A DNA stretch of 51,939 nucleotides from a virus. The notes beneath the pieces are model-generated. The model made no database searches. It was not told the origin of the DNA and saw only the letters and a program-made list of their open reading frames with translations. The stretch covers positions 1-51,939 of IMG/VR virus record IMGVR_UViG_3300044998_001165. One strand, 5' to 3'. This document shows positions 1-7,441 of this stretch, piece after piece (position 1 is the stretch's first letter; every line of letters starts with the position of its first letter). The translations under genes were made by a program, and so were the position numbers.

Positions 1-127
1 TACACTTTTCCGTCTCTGCTTGCAGGACTTCGATCTCATCATGTAATCTTTTACGCAAAGACTTAATGAGCATCACATATCCCTCATTTGGAGGGCAGTT
101 GCTTTCTGAAATAGATTTTTGCTGATC
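1..127. repeat. terminal direct repeat, left copy
   Basis: These 127 bases recur exactly at 51813-51939. A perfect end overlap of this size shows that the sequence closes into a circle. 127 is also a common assembler k-mer, so the repeat is more likely an assembly overlap than a physical terminal repeat. A coding sequence runs through it unbroken. Confidence 0.97.
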
Positions 128-130
128 CAT
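1..130 (-). CDS. small hypothetical protein, 5' part (crosses the circle junction)
   Basis: The ATG is at 128-130. The frame runs off the left edge and continues on the circle to a TAA at 51784-51786, giving a 52-residue protein that starts MDQQKSISES. It is rich in charged residues with a likely helical middle and four cysteines. It lies between the tRNA-Ile gene and another short charged gene that starts 1 base beyond its stop, so it belongs to the small accessory operon running down to 49.2 kb. I do not recognise the family. Confidence 0.7.
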   Translation of the reverse strand, partial: MDQQKSISESNCPPNEGYVMLIKSLRKRLHDEIEVLQAETEKC

Positions 131-151
131 AAAAAATAAAAATATGTTAAG

Positions 152-224
152 TGGTAACAGCAGGACTCGAACCTGCGACCTTCTGCGTATCAGGCAGATG
201 CTCTACCAACTGAGCTATGTTACC
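152..224 (-). tRNA. tRNA-Ile (GAT)
   Basis: A complete cloverleaf reads on the minus strand. The 7-bp acceptor is GGTAACA/TGTTACC, the D stem GCTC/GAGC, and the anticodon stem TCTGC/GCAGA with loop CTGATAC (anticodon GAT, plus strand 189-191). The T arm is GCAGG-TTCGAGT-CCTGC. The discriminator is A and CCA is not encoded. It is the last RNA gene of a cluster downstream of the 918-1187 gene. Confidence 0.95.
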
Positions 225-613
225 ATTACTCGTCTTTCCGAATCGCCAGCCCCAAATCTCAGCTATAAAGGGCGGATAGGTTCTGATCCTACGTTTATTA
301 TTGCCAGTAATAAACGCTCATTCATTCAAAACTGTTACGGAACAAAAATATTAGGCATCTCAGCCCCGCACTTGCATACTCTTAGTAACTACGTTGTTTC
401 AGAGGTGCGTTAGTTTGTTGTTTGGTATCCCGAGGGTTGCTACTCACTACAATTACATTACTGACTATGTGATGCAGTCAACGGGGTTCAAACCCGACAA
501 TCAGCATGGTAAACTGACATGCTCTTGATGTAGTGATTCAGCGAAGCCCGTTTTCGATACGGGTTATCGAAAGAGTGATAAAAAGGACAAATTAGTCTAC
601 CCACAAGACTCAG
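225..613. other. non-coding stretch between tRNA genes, rich in hairpins
   Basis: No convincing gene is seen here; the open frames are short and lack family features. Strong stem-loops are present. A 9-bp stem at 292-300/308-316 encloses the 7-base loop TTGCCAG. A TAGG/CCTA hairpin lies at 277-291. A 7-bp pairing joins 367-373 to 403-409. A three-armed structure at 444-536 is listed separately. These may be decayed tRNA genes or structured spacers in a tRNA precursor. Confidence 0.6.
444..536. ncRNA. cloverleaf-like RNA element of unknown identity
   Basis: An 8-bp closing stem, TCACTACA (444-451) with TGTAGTGA (529-536), encloses three hairpins. They are TGACT/AGTCA (462-480), CGGG/CCCG around a 7-base loop GTTCAAA (482-496), and GCATG/CATGC (504-522). 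This four-way junction recalls a tRNA, and the middle hairpin recalls a T arm, but arm order, loop sizes and lengths fit no canonical tRNA on either strand. It lies between tRNA-Trp and tRNA-Ile. It could be a degenerate tRNA or a processing structure. The pairings are seen; a function is not. Confidence 0.35.
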
Positions 614-685
614 CACCTCCTACAGGACTCGAACCTATACTAACGATTTTGGAAACCGTCGTGCTACCATTACAACTAAAGAGGT
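614..685 (-). tRNA. tRNA-Trp (CCA)
   Basis: The acceptor ACCTCTT/AGGAGGT (7 bp with one G-U) and the anticodon stem ACGGT/ATCGT are clear. The loop TTCCAAA gives anticodon CCA (plus strand 650-652). The T arm is ATAGG-TTCGAGT-CCTGT. The discriminator is G and CCA is not encoded. The D stem is poor (GTTG against GCAC), which is odd for a functional tRNA but not rare in phage tRNAs. Confidence 0.85.
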
Positions 686-830
686 TTTATAAGATGCCCG
701 TCCACTGCCGGGCTGTGCATCTGTTTCGTAGCGTGCAAGTACGGATAGCCAAATCATTTTACAGACGTTTACCATCTTTATCAACTGTTGATCTCCTCTG
801 TTTAGGGAAGACTCAAAAACCTTTGGCTTG

Positions 831-909
831 TCCCGGGAGCAGGAGTCGAACCTGCCTCACTGTATTAGCGACTTTGAAGCGATACGCAACAGTGATACCA
901 CGCCCCGAG
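831..909 (-). tRNA. tRNA-like gene with irregular anticodon arm (possible UCA anticodon)
   Basis: The outer parts are canonical: acceptor CTCGGGG/TCCCGGG, T arm GCAGG-TTCGACT-CCTGC and discriminator A. The middle is not. It is about 6 bases longer than usual and forms no normal 5-bp anticodon stem around the loop-like CTTCAAA (UCA, plus strand 875-877). It can instead form CACTGT/ACAGTG (861-866 with 889-894 on the plus strand) or GTAT/ATAC pairings. CTTCAAA and the T arm resemble tRNA-Sec or an opal suppressor, but no readthrough of TGA is visible. It may be a degenerate tRNA. It starts 9 bases after the 918-1187 gene. Confidence 0.5.
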
Positions 910-917
910 ATATATTA

Positions 918-1187
918 TTATTTTCCTTGATTAGACAAACGTTTCAATTCATCTACCTTTTCGGAGATACTTTTCCTGATTTGCTCATCGCTCAAAGCTA
1001 ATAAGGCTAATAACCTCATGTATGCGCGATCAACATCCATCGCGGCGTGATGAAGCTGGGTGGAAATGTCATTATCCCAATCATCGGCAACTTCCTCAAA
1101 GATTGTTACTAAGTTAGACTTACATTGCTCAGTAACATCTAAGGCGCGTGCGACCAACCTTAACTCTGTTCTTTCTCTTTCTGTCAT
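918..1187 (-). CDS. small helical hypothetical protein
   Basis: 89 residues starting MTERERTELR at the ATG 1185-1187; a TTG two codons earlier is also in frame. The protein is acidic and almost entirely helix-forming, with leucine/isoleucine heptad-like spacing in the second half (residues 55-85). A Bacteroidota-like -7 box (TACTTTTG, minus strand 1191-1198) sits only a few bases before the ATG, so a leaderless transcript feeding the tRNA cluster is possible. No family is recognised. Confidence 0.65.
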   Translation of the reverse strand: MTERERTELRLVARALDVTEQCKSNLVTIFEEVADDWDNDISTQLHHAAMDVDRAYMRLLALLALSDEQIRKSISEKVDELKRLSNQGK

Positions 1188-1219
1188 GTGCAAAAGTATA
1201 TCCGTTTTTTAGCCCGGAC

Positions 1220-1257
1220 GCTTTGTGTCAACTGTTTAATTTTACTTGACACAAAGC
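1220..1257. repeat. 12-bp inverted repeat, possible operator
   Basis: GCTTTGTGTCAA (1220-1231) is perfectly inverted at 1246-1257 with a 14-base spacer. It spans the last codons and stop of the HTH gene and lies just upstream of the 918-1187 gene. No T-run follows on either strand, so an operator or RNA stem is more likely than a terminator. Confidence 0.6.
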
Positions 1258-1476
1258 ATTATCACTATAATAGCCGTTCTTTTGTTGCTCTAAGAAAGCC
1301 ATCAAATCATCTTTCTTCCACAGCCATTTTTTGCCCAGCTTAATAGCCGGAATGCGCCCTTCCCGCGCCCAACGGGTCAGCTTTTGACCGTTCATGTTTG
1401 GTAAAATCGCCTGCACACCGACAATATCGAGGTACTCGGTCTCCTGCTTGGGGGGTATTCGCTTGTTTACACTCAT
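1228..1476 (-). CDS. excisionase-like helix-turn-helix protein
   Basis: 82 residues. The central part (about 17-65) has the winged HTH pattern of MerR/excisionase (HTH_17) proteins: a first helix (DIVGVQAILP), a turn with a recognition helix (GQKLTRWAREGRIPAIKLG), then the typical KKWLWKKDDLMAFLEQQ wing and helix. It should bind DNA, as an excisionase or a small regulator. The ATG overlaps the TGA of the tape measure gene (ATGA), so it is translationally coupled to a late gene, an unusual place for a regulator. A 12-bp inverted repeat at its end could be its own operator. No integrase accompanies it, so regulation is likelier than excision. Confidence 0.75.
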   Translation of the reverse strand: MSVNKRIPPKQETEYLDIVGVQAILPNMNGQKLTRWAREGRIPAIKLGKKWLWKKDDLMAFLEQQKNGYYSDNALCQVKLNS

Positions 1477-4400
1477 GGAATCCGGGTACTTTTCTTTCTG
1501 ATGAAGGCTTCTCTTTTCATGCTCTTGGTCGTGATGGAGGCGATGCCCCGTTCGTCTATTTTCTGCTCCACGCGGATGTCCTGACTTTCAATGGCATCCG
1601 TCAGATCAGATAGCTTTTGACTGATCTCCGTTAATCGGTGGTCGTGGAGGACTACCTGATGCTCGATTTCCTTTTCTTTATAAAGGTTGTTTTGGTGAAT
1701 GATGTGCCGGTTGAGCGTGCGTACATCTTCGTATCGCTCTGATACCGCCTTCCAATTGGTATCAGGTAGGAATGCCTCAACGGGAGGCATCTTAGGCAGT
1801 TCGATTACAGCCCCCTTGTGGATCGCTTCGAGTACCGGACGGTTTTTATCTACGTGCTTTGCCTGCGTTACCCATTCGCCCTTATGCACCACCCCCGCAA
1901 TTTCGTGCGGATTGCCATAGCCCGTAAAGCCCCCTTTATAAAAACCGATCGCCGCTTCCGCCTGCGATTTGGCTGCTGCCAAGCCAGCTCCCAGAGCAAT
2001 CAAGGTCGCCGCGATCGTAATTGGTGCCGCGATACCGCCCTCTGCTGCTGCCTTGGCAATGGCAACAAGGGACTGGGCGACCAACTGGGCAACGGCTAAA
2101 GCCTGCTCCTGACGAACGGCATCTTCCTTCATCTTTTGAATGTCATCTAACCGCTTTTCCTCTAACTGCAACTCATCCGCGTTGTACTTCTCTTTAGCCT
2201 TCGTCCCTTGGTCTAAGAAACCTTTGATTTTTTCGATTTGCTCTTGTTGACGTTGCTCTAATAAGGAAAGCTGATTGATCGTTGCCTCTATGCCGGCACT
2301 GATTGCCGAAGCGATCGAATCCGCCAAAGTCTCAAAAAAACCGATAATGGCTTTGGCTTTCGCACCGCGTGCCTGACGATCTAATTCGTCCAACTTCCCC
2401 TTTCCCTCCTCGATCTTCTTATCAATGTCTTTCAACGCATCATTATTTGCCTGCAAATCTGCTGATGCTTTTTTCTTTTCTTCCGGTGAGGCGGTATCCG
2501 AAGTCAAAATGTCTTTATTTTTAGCAATTTGATCTTCAATCGCTGTTCGCTGTTTTAGGAACTTATCTAAATCTCTATTTGCGGCATCCAATTGCTTTTG
2601 CTGATCGGCACGCAGTTTCTTAAAGTCTGCAAACTGCCCCAATGCCCGCCCAATCGCCTGTGATCCCGCAGAGATTTGCGCCGCCAAGGCATCCGTATTC
2701 TTGCCCTCACCAATTTTGACTGTCTGCCCAATTTTATTTAGCGTGTTTTGGAGCAGTGTGGCTTGGGACTCCAACCGTTCCGCCGCTTTAAGGTTGATTT
2801 CATAAACCTTTTGCGCCCGCGCCTCCTCAACCTTGGCGACCTCTTCCGTGAATTTGAACTGAAGGGCAAGGTTCTCATTGTTGTATTTACGTATGATATT
2901 AGCCTTTTCTTCGGCTGTTAAACCCTCAACTTTGAGGCTCTTATCAAGATTTTCTTGCAGAATACGCTGTTCTTCGGCATAATATTCTATCAATAAAGTC
3001 TTGCGCCGTTCAAAATCATCTGTCCCACTGGCTAATTGAATGATGAGATCGCGTTGCGTTTTGCGGATTTCGCGTTCCTGCTGGAGCAGCTGCTCTAAGA
3101 GCTTTTTCTGAATAGCCGTCTCCTGTACCGTCCGCTTCTTGAAGTATTCATCCCGCAAGACGAGTTCTTCCTGCTGGAAACGCTCGACCATCTCTAACGT
3201 ATCGCGCTCGGAGGCTTCATCTATCTTGGCGATTTCTCCGATAAATAACTCCTCTATTTGTTTCAACTTTTGCGCTTTTACCCCTGCCGATAGCTCCGAT
3301 TCCTTCACCGCCTTGATGTTATCCAACCGTTGCTGTTGCAGGTTGGCAAGGGCTTCGGCTTTTCGGTTATCCAAATCCTTCTGGGCATTCCGCTTGGATG
3401 CCGCCAACTGCACCTGCGCCAGCCGTTCTTGCAGGTTGGTAGCACGGCGGGTAGCTTCGGCTTCAGTGAAGTCAAAACCCGCAGTTTGGTAGTCAAATTC
3501 AAATTGAATGAGGTTGGTCTGTTTCTTGTCGGCAAGTGCTTGGATGTCCGACTCCGCTTTTTGGATCGCCGTCTCAAAAGGTTTAAGGTCGGCTTTGATT
3601 TTGATCTCGACGTCGGCGGGTTTAGAGCCGGATTGGGGGGCATTAAATTGCGCTCGAAGTGCTGTAAAATTGTCTTTGGAGTCTTGTAAAACTTGGCTTT
3701 GGGTCTTTTTTTGGTCATCCAAGACCCGATTAAACCCGTTTTTGGCTAATTTTCCGTAATCCGTTAGGTCTTTGCGGAAATTATCCAAACTTAATTTAGG
3801 GTCAATATCAAGATTAGTATCAAGCAGTGTGTTAGATGCCTGCTTAATCAGATTAATCAAGGTTGCATAGCCTTTTGCCGCCAAGGCTAAAGTATTTGTA
3901 AAAGCACGCAACGGTAAAAGAGCCACATCAAGCGCACGGGAAAGGAGCGAAACGATCGTCGTTGTTGCATTGGCTTGGCTATTGAATGCGGGAAAGACTA
4001 CCGAAACAGCCGTTCCTATGGCATTAAAAAGATCGGAAAAGGATAAATAAATCTGCCGAAATATGTCTTGAATCGGTTGGGATTTAGCAATCAAATCCGC
4101 CAGAAAGTTACCGATAGATGCTACTGCCGGCGCAATCGCATTGATAATCGTTAATCCAAAAGTCTTTAATTGAATACCTATCAATTGGAAAGCGGAGGCA
4201 GTTCCTTTAGTTGTATCATTAAATACAGCGTATTGCTCATTTAAGGCTTTGTTCGCTTCCACCAGATTCAGTTGCGATTGCTGAACTGCTGTTAGTGGTT
4301 CGCGTGCTTGATTGAGTCCGGCATTAAAGTCAAGTATGAATTTTAAGAGTTTATCGCGCCCCGCATCCTCTCCGGGTGATCCACCCAAAGCATCGGCAAT

Positions 4401-5627
4401 TAGCAACTGCGTCTGCTGGGTTGTTAACCCGACTTTTTTAGCCTGTTCAGCAATACTGACAAAAGTCTGAAAAGCCGTCTTTGAGCCTGTCTTTAATCCT
4501 TTTTCAAGCTCTTGATTAAATTTGGGTCCCAACGGTTTGAGTGCATCCTGAGTAGCCTGCGAAAATTCAGATATTTTGATCTGTGCTTCTTTCAAGGCAT
4601 CAACCGCTTTATCATCATAAAAACCTTCCACCCGTGCTTTTCTGATGAAATCCCCCGTCTGGACAGCAGTAAGTCCGATTTCTTTTAACTGAACATCATA
4701 TTCATTTAATTGCCTTAAAAATTCGTCATCAAAAGCCCCACCGCGTACTAATTGATCTTGGACAATATTTGTTGCTTGGTCGAATGATATTTTTCTATTT
4801 TTGGATATAGTATTGATCGTATTGATTAGTTTTTCACTATCTATTCCAAAAGTATCACTAATAGATTTTATGTTAATAGATGCGGAACGCAACTCATTTC
4901 CCGTCAATCCTGCAAAACCTGCAATTTCATTCTGTAATGAGGCAATTTCTTTCGCACCCTCTTGTGCATCCGCTCCCAATGCAATGATTGCGCCCCCTAC
5001 CGCCGCTACTCCTACAGCAGCAGCCGTAGCCGGATTTGCCAATGAAGTCAACGATCCTGCCAAATTGCCTAAGCCACCCGTTGCCTGTTCCACACCCGGT
5101 AAATTGTTAGCCTGTTCCTGCGCACCCGAGAAAAACGATTTCGCCCTTGAGATCAGTCCGCCCCCACCGGATTCCTTGCTTTTTTGACCAACCTCCTGTC
5201 CCTTATTCGCCTCCGCATTGATTTTCTCCTGTTGCTCCTTAATCTTCTTCTGCACCTCAGCCAACTCCTGTGCCTCCCTAACGGCATCGGCAAAATGGTT
5301 GGTCATATACGCCAACTGGTCGTTTGCCTTTTTAATGTCATCCGCTTTGCTGAATTTCGATAACGCTTCGCTACCCGCTTGTGCCGTCTTTCCCACCTGC
5401 GCCATCTGTTTATTCAGCCCCGCCGTAGCCACCGAAGCCGTCCCCAGCTTTTTGCCGATCGCATCAAAGGCGTTGCCACTATCTTTTTTCGCATCATTGA
5501 CCGCCTTTTGCAGGTCATCAAAACGGCTGTTCAGTACCTCAACCGCCTGATGTGCCGTTTTCAAATTCTTGATCTCAACCGCGTTGAAATTAAGTTCAAA
5601 TGCAACCTCATAAGCAAGTTCCGCCAT
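1473..5627 (-). CDS. tail tape measure protein
   Basis: 1384 residues, the longest helical protein of the genome. It sets tail length and is threaded through the tail tube before DNA ejection. Long coiled-coil stretches (about 30-130 and 650-1140) alternate with hydrophobic segments, including Ala/Gly-rich membrane-like helices near 185-215 and 1200-1230. Near residue 1240 the C-terminal part carries the motif GGFTGYGNPHEIAGVVHKGE, seen at the ends of many tape measure proteins. The first ATG follows a Bacteroidota -7 box (TACCTTTG, 5646-5653). Its place after the chaperone-like gene agrees with siphovirus tail modules, although a plus-strand insert separates them. Confidence 0.93.
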   Translation of the reverse strand: MAELAYEVAFELNFNAVEIKNLKTAHQAVEVLNSRFDDLQKAVNDAKKDSGNAFDAIGKKLGTASVATAGLNKQMAQVGKTAQAGSEALSKFSKADDIKKANDQLAYMTNHFADAVREAQELAEVQKKIKEQQEKINAEANKGQEVGQKSKESGGGGLISRAKSFFSGAQEQANNLPGVEQATGGLGNLAGSLTSLANPATAAAVGVAAVGGAIIALGADAQEGAKEIASLQNEIAGFAGLTGNELRSASINIKSISDTFGIDSEKLINTINTISKNRKISFDQATNIVQDQLVRGGAFDDEFLRQLNEYDVQLKEIGLTAVQTGDFIRKARVEGFYDDKAVDALKEAQIKISEFSQATQDALKPLGPKFNQELEKGLKTGSKTAFQTFVSIAEQAKKVGLTTQQTQLLIADALGGSPGEDAGRDKLLKFILDFNAGLNQAREPLTAVQQSQLNLVEANKALNEQYAVFNDTTKGTASAFQLIGIQLKTFGLTIINAIAPAVASIGNFLADLIAKSQPIQDIFRQIYLSFSDLFNAIGTAVSVVFPAFNSQANATTTIVSLLSRALDVALLPLRAFTNTLALAAKGYATLINLIKQASNTLLDTNLDIDPKLSLDNFRKDLTDYGKLAKNGFNRVLDDQKKTQSQVLQDSKDNFTALRAQFNAPQSGSKPADVEIKIKADLKPFETAIQKAESDIQALADKKQTNLIQFEFDYQTAGFDFTEAEATRRATNLQERLAQVQLAASKRNAQKDLDNRKAEALANLQQQRLDNIKAVKESELSAGVKAQKLKQIEELFIGEIAKIDEASERDTLEMVERFQQEELVLRDEYFKKRTVQETAIQKKLLEQLLQQEREIRKTQRDLIIQLASGTDDFERRKTLLIEYYAEEQRILQENLDKSLKVEGLTAEEKANIIRKYNNENLALQFKFTEEVAKVEEARAQKVYEINLKAAERLESQATLLQNTLNKIGQTVKIGEGKNTDALAAQISAGSQAIGRALGQFADFKKLRADQQKQLDAANRDLDKFLKQRTAIEDQIAKNKDILTSDTASPEEKKKASADLQANNDALKDIDKKIEEGKGKLDELDRQARGAKAKAIIGFFETLADSIASAISAGIEATINQLSLLEQRQQEQIEKIKGFLDQGTKAKEKYNADELQLEEKRLDDIQKMKEDAVRQEQALAVAQLVAQSLVAIAKAAAEGGIAAPITIAATLIALGAGLAAAKSQAEAAIGFYKGGFTGYGNPHEIAGVVHKGEWVTQAKHVDKNRPVLEAIHKGAVIELPKMPPVEAFLPDTNWKAVSERYEDVRTLNRHIIHQNNLYKEKEIEHQVVLHDHRLTEISQKLSDLTDAIESQDIRVEQKIDERGIASITTKSMKREAFIRKKSTRIP

Positions 5628-5645
5628 GATTCATTGTAAAATACT

Positions 5646-5653
5646 CAAAGGTA
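5646..5653 (-). promoter_or_regulatory. Bacteroidota-type -7 promoter element for the tape measure gene
   Basis: The minus strand reads TACCTTTG, matching TAnnTTTG, about 20 bases before the tape measure ATG. No clear TTG lies at the usual upstream distance, so the -33 box is weak or absent. Confidence 0.5.
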
Positions 5654-5786
5654 GATAGGTATAATAAAAAAAGGTGCTACGGTGTCAATGGTATTTATTT
5701 AATTAGTTAACAAATCGTAAATTGATAATCAAAATTTAGTAGATCAAATACTTGAGTTTCCAAATATTTGCAGGGATCGCCTTGTA

Positions 5787-6026
5787 TTGGCTTCTACGCG
5801 CCCCAACCTTACCCGCCATTTCAAATGCAATCTTTATCATATCTACGGTACAGATATTGCAATGGAAGATGAGGGTTATGTAAAAATCCTTGTTGAATAC
5901 ACCTATAGTGATAGTGAATTTTATTTCTTCGCGTATGTTAAAACAAATATGCTGAAGAATCATGATGGCTTGCGTGAACTTCCTATTTTCCTGACACAAC
6001 AAGAACCCCTGTTCCATGCGAGCTAA
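5787..6026 (+). CDS. hypothetical protein of a plus-strand insert
   Basis: 79 residues from a TTG at 5787; no ATG lies nearer the 5' end. The frame is open further upstream to about 5736 without a good start, so the true start is unsure. The sequence is rich in aromatic and acidic residues with an alternating pattern (ILVEYTYSDSEFYFFAYVKT) that suggests beta strands. It ends inside the start of the HTH gene at 6016 (11-base overlap) and shares a terminator with it. A small protein with an overlapping HTH partner could be a toxin-antitoxin or regulatory pair, but no toxin family is recognised. Confidence 0.5.
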   Translation: MASTRPNLTRHFKCNLYHIYGTDIAMEDEGYVKILVEYTYSDSEFYFFAYVKTNMLKNHDGLRELPIFLTQQEPLFHAS

Positions 6027-6219
6027 GTCTAACTTTCATAGCGTTCTCCTTTCCTGCATTGCGCAGGAAGGGGGGACTGAGAAATTTGCTCGGGCAAACG
6101 ATTTATCATATCAAACCGTCCAGCGCGCCCGCAGACCGGATACTAAACCGACCATGACACTCATTTATATTCTTGTGTCAAAATATAAACAAAAGATTAT
6201 TTTTGAGTCTTCGGAATAA
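6016..6219 (+). CDS. small HTH (Cro/XRE-like) DNA-binding protein
   Basis: 67 residues. Residues 18-55 (GTEKFARANDLSYQTVQRARRP...TLIYILVSKY) fit a short XRE/Cro fold: a helix, then a DLSYQTVQRAR recognition region, then a closing helix. It overlaps the preceding gene by 11 bases and is followed 5 bases later by a strong terminator, so the pair is a self-contained plus-strand unit inside a minus-strand late region. Two other small HTH proteins (30282-30506 and 31800-32018) share this compact design. Confidence 0.65.
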   Translation: MRAKSNFHSVLLSCIAQEGGTEKFARANDLSYQTVQRARRPDTKPTMTLIYILVSKYKQKIIFESSE

Positions 6220-6224
6220 TAATA

Positions 6225-6246
6225 AAGCCGGCATAGTCCGGCTTTT
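6225..6246 (+). terminator. rho-independent terminator
   Basis: AAGCCGG (6225-6231) pairs perfectly with CCGGCTT (6238-6244) across a 6-base loop, followed by TT. It lies 5 bases after the HTH gene stop and ends the plus-strand pair. Confidence 0.85.
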
Positions 6247-6350
6247 AAGTTTCCCATTGGGTACGATTAAACTAATAATAACACTTCTCCTCCCGCACGG
6301 CAGTCCAATTTCAATTCCTTAAGAATACGATTACTGATGCAAATAACCAA

Positions 6351-6533
6351 TTATTTAGACAAAATAGCAATCGCTTCATCTGCCACCCGCTTAGTCAAGC
6401 CAAATCCCCAAAGTGCGTCATCATCGGTTTGATCGGAGCATTGAATAAAAAAAGGCAACTGATGCTCCAGCATGTCTGTATCATCATCCAAGATTACATA
6501 ACTTTCGACCGGATTTTTAGGAGGTTTTGACAT
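6351..6533 (-). CDS. small acidic hypothetical protein
   Basis: 60 residues from the ATG at 6531-6533. It is acidic (VILDDDTDMLEHQ in the first half) with a helical end (TKRVADEAIAILSK). It sits alone between the frameshifted chaperone gene and the plus-strand insert. No family is recognised. The length, start and independent upstream region with palindromes support a real gene. Confidence 0.5.
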   Translation of the reverse strand: MSKPPKNPVESYVILDDDTDMLEHQLPFFIQCSDQTDDDALWGFGLTKRVADEAIAILSK

Positions 6534-6589
6534 ATTTATATGTAATTTTTTTACAAAAAGTGTAAAGTCTTTTCGTTCGATTTGTCTGC

Positions 6590-6600
6590 TACAAATTGTA
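6590..6600. promoter_or_regulatory. palindrome TACAAATTGTA, possible operator
   Basis: An 11-base perfect palindrome lies about 57 bases upstream of the 6351-6533 gene. A second imperfect dyad (TTTAC...GTAAA, about 6549-6566) lies between it and the start. Such paired dyads in a short promoter region suggest repressor sites. The binding protein is unknown. Confidence 0.3.
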
Positions 6601-6665
6601 TATCACAAACACCTTTTAAGGCTTATACAAATCGTAAGCGTTTACGAGCGGAAAAGGGTTAAGGC

Positions 6666-7441
6666 TTACCGCTTCTTTTTTCTTGCCTCCTCCATCTGCT
6701 TTGTCCGCTCTTTTTGCATTCGCATCACGGCTTGCATGGTCGCATAGAAATTGTCTACACTACCTTTTATCAAACGTTCCTTATTAAAGGTGTTGCCGTC
6801 GGCGATCATCATGGCGAGGTACTCGGCTTCGGCATATTGGGCGAGAATTTCACCACCGACGCTCGGCTTACTTTGCTGAGCATCGACTGGCTTTGCTGTA
6901 AATAAGTCAGGAAATCGTGTTCGGAGATATCCTTCAAATGCGGTAACATACTGATTGCAATGCGTAAAAAAAAATCTTGTGCCTCCCGATCCTCACGGAG
7001 TTTCTTTACTTTTAAGGCATAGAAGGCATCGTTGAACTCATATGGGTTTTCATCTTCCAAGATGGCAAAACAGGCACAGAGGTTAAGCATAGCATCGAGT
7101 TCAAACAACAGTTTTCTCCGCAACATCAGTTCATCCCAAAGGGCAAACACTTTCGTAAAGTCAATCTTACCACCACTGCGAACATTTCGCACCTCATTCA
7201 TGTAAGCATCCATCTCATCAAGAAAGGCAGGCGACAATCCCATACCCGCCAATTTGATAGCCTCATCAATCTTTAGTTTGGATTCATAAGGTATGATGGA
7301 CGATTCGGCAATGACGTACCACTGCTCCCCCGTGTTTGGATTTCGGTAAGCCGGCAACAAGTGCGGGTTCTTAGAATTAGACAACTGCCCGATCTGCTGT
7401 TGCCTTTGAAAACGTTTGAATATATTTTTTAACCAACCCAT
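6666..7441 (-). CDS. tail assembly chaperone GT-like frameshift product
   Basis: If ribosomes slip back one base at the 9-T run (6966-6974), the first 158 residues of the 6809-7441 protein join a second frame of 100 codons ending at TAA 6666-6668. That gives 258 residues. The -1 frame has a TGA just before the run and no ATG before its middle, so it can only be reached by frameshifting. Its sequence looks truly coding: GGEILAQYAEAEYLAMMI, then a charged helical tail ending QMEEARKKKR. Many tailed phages make their tape-measure chaperone in two forms by a -1 shift just upstream of the tape measure gene, and this position fits. An indel in the homopolymer would give the same picture. Confidence 0.7.
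6809..7441 (-). CDS. probable tail assembly chaperone (G-like), zero-frame product
   Basis: 210 residues starting MGWLKNIFKR, mostly helical with a short basic N-terminus. Residues 95-160 are clearly coding. After residue 158 two frames overlap, and the zero frame ends 143 bases before the -1 frame. The gene starts inside the end of the large terminase gene (13-base overlap). No sequence family is recognised. The chaperone call rests on the slippery site, the two-product design and the position before the tape measure gene. It could instead be another terminase-linked protein. Confidence 0.6.
   Translation of the reverse strand: MGWLKNIFKRFQRQQQIGQLSNSKNPHLLPAYRNPNTGEQWYVIAESSIIPYESKLKIDEAIKLAGMGLSPAFLDEMDAYMNEVRNVRSGGKIDFTKVFALWDELMLRRKLLFELDAMLNLCACFAILEDENPYEFNDAFYALKVKKLREDREAQDFFLRIAISMLPHLKDISEHDFLTYLQQSQSMLSKVSRASVVKFSPNMPKPSTSP
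6965..6974 (-). promoter_or_regulatory. -1 ribosomal frameshift site (U UUU UUA)
   Basis: On the minus strand the zero frame reads GAT TTT TTT TTA CGC. This contains the heptamer T TTT TTA in the correct phase, the same slippery sequence used by HIV-1. Slipping at TTT/TTA moves translation into the open -1 frame. No strong downstream stem-loop was found by eye. Confidence 0.65.

Noticed and set aside
1-127. Physical terminal repeats of the virion DNA
   Set aside because: The length equals a common assembler k-mer and a gene crosses the junction, so a circular or permuted genome is the simpler reading.
3305-3718. 137-codon minus-strand frame inside the tape measure gene
   Set aside because: Arg/Pro/Thr-rich shadow of the real frame; the tape measure coiled coil runs through it unbroken.
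5736-6017. 93-codon minus-strand frame opposite the plus-strand pair
   Set aside because: The plus-strand genes here have an HTH fold, an overlap and a terminator. The minus frame has no family features.
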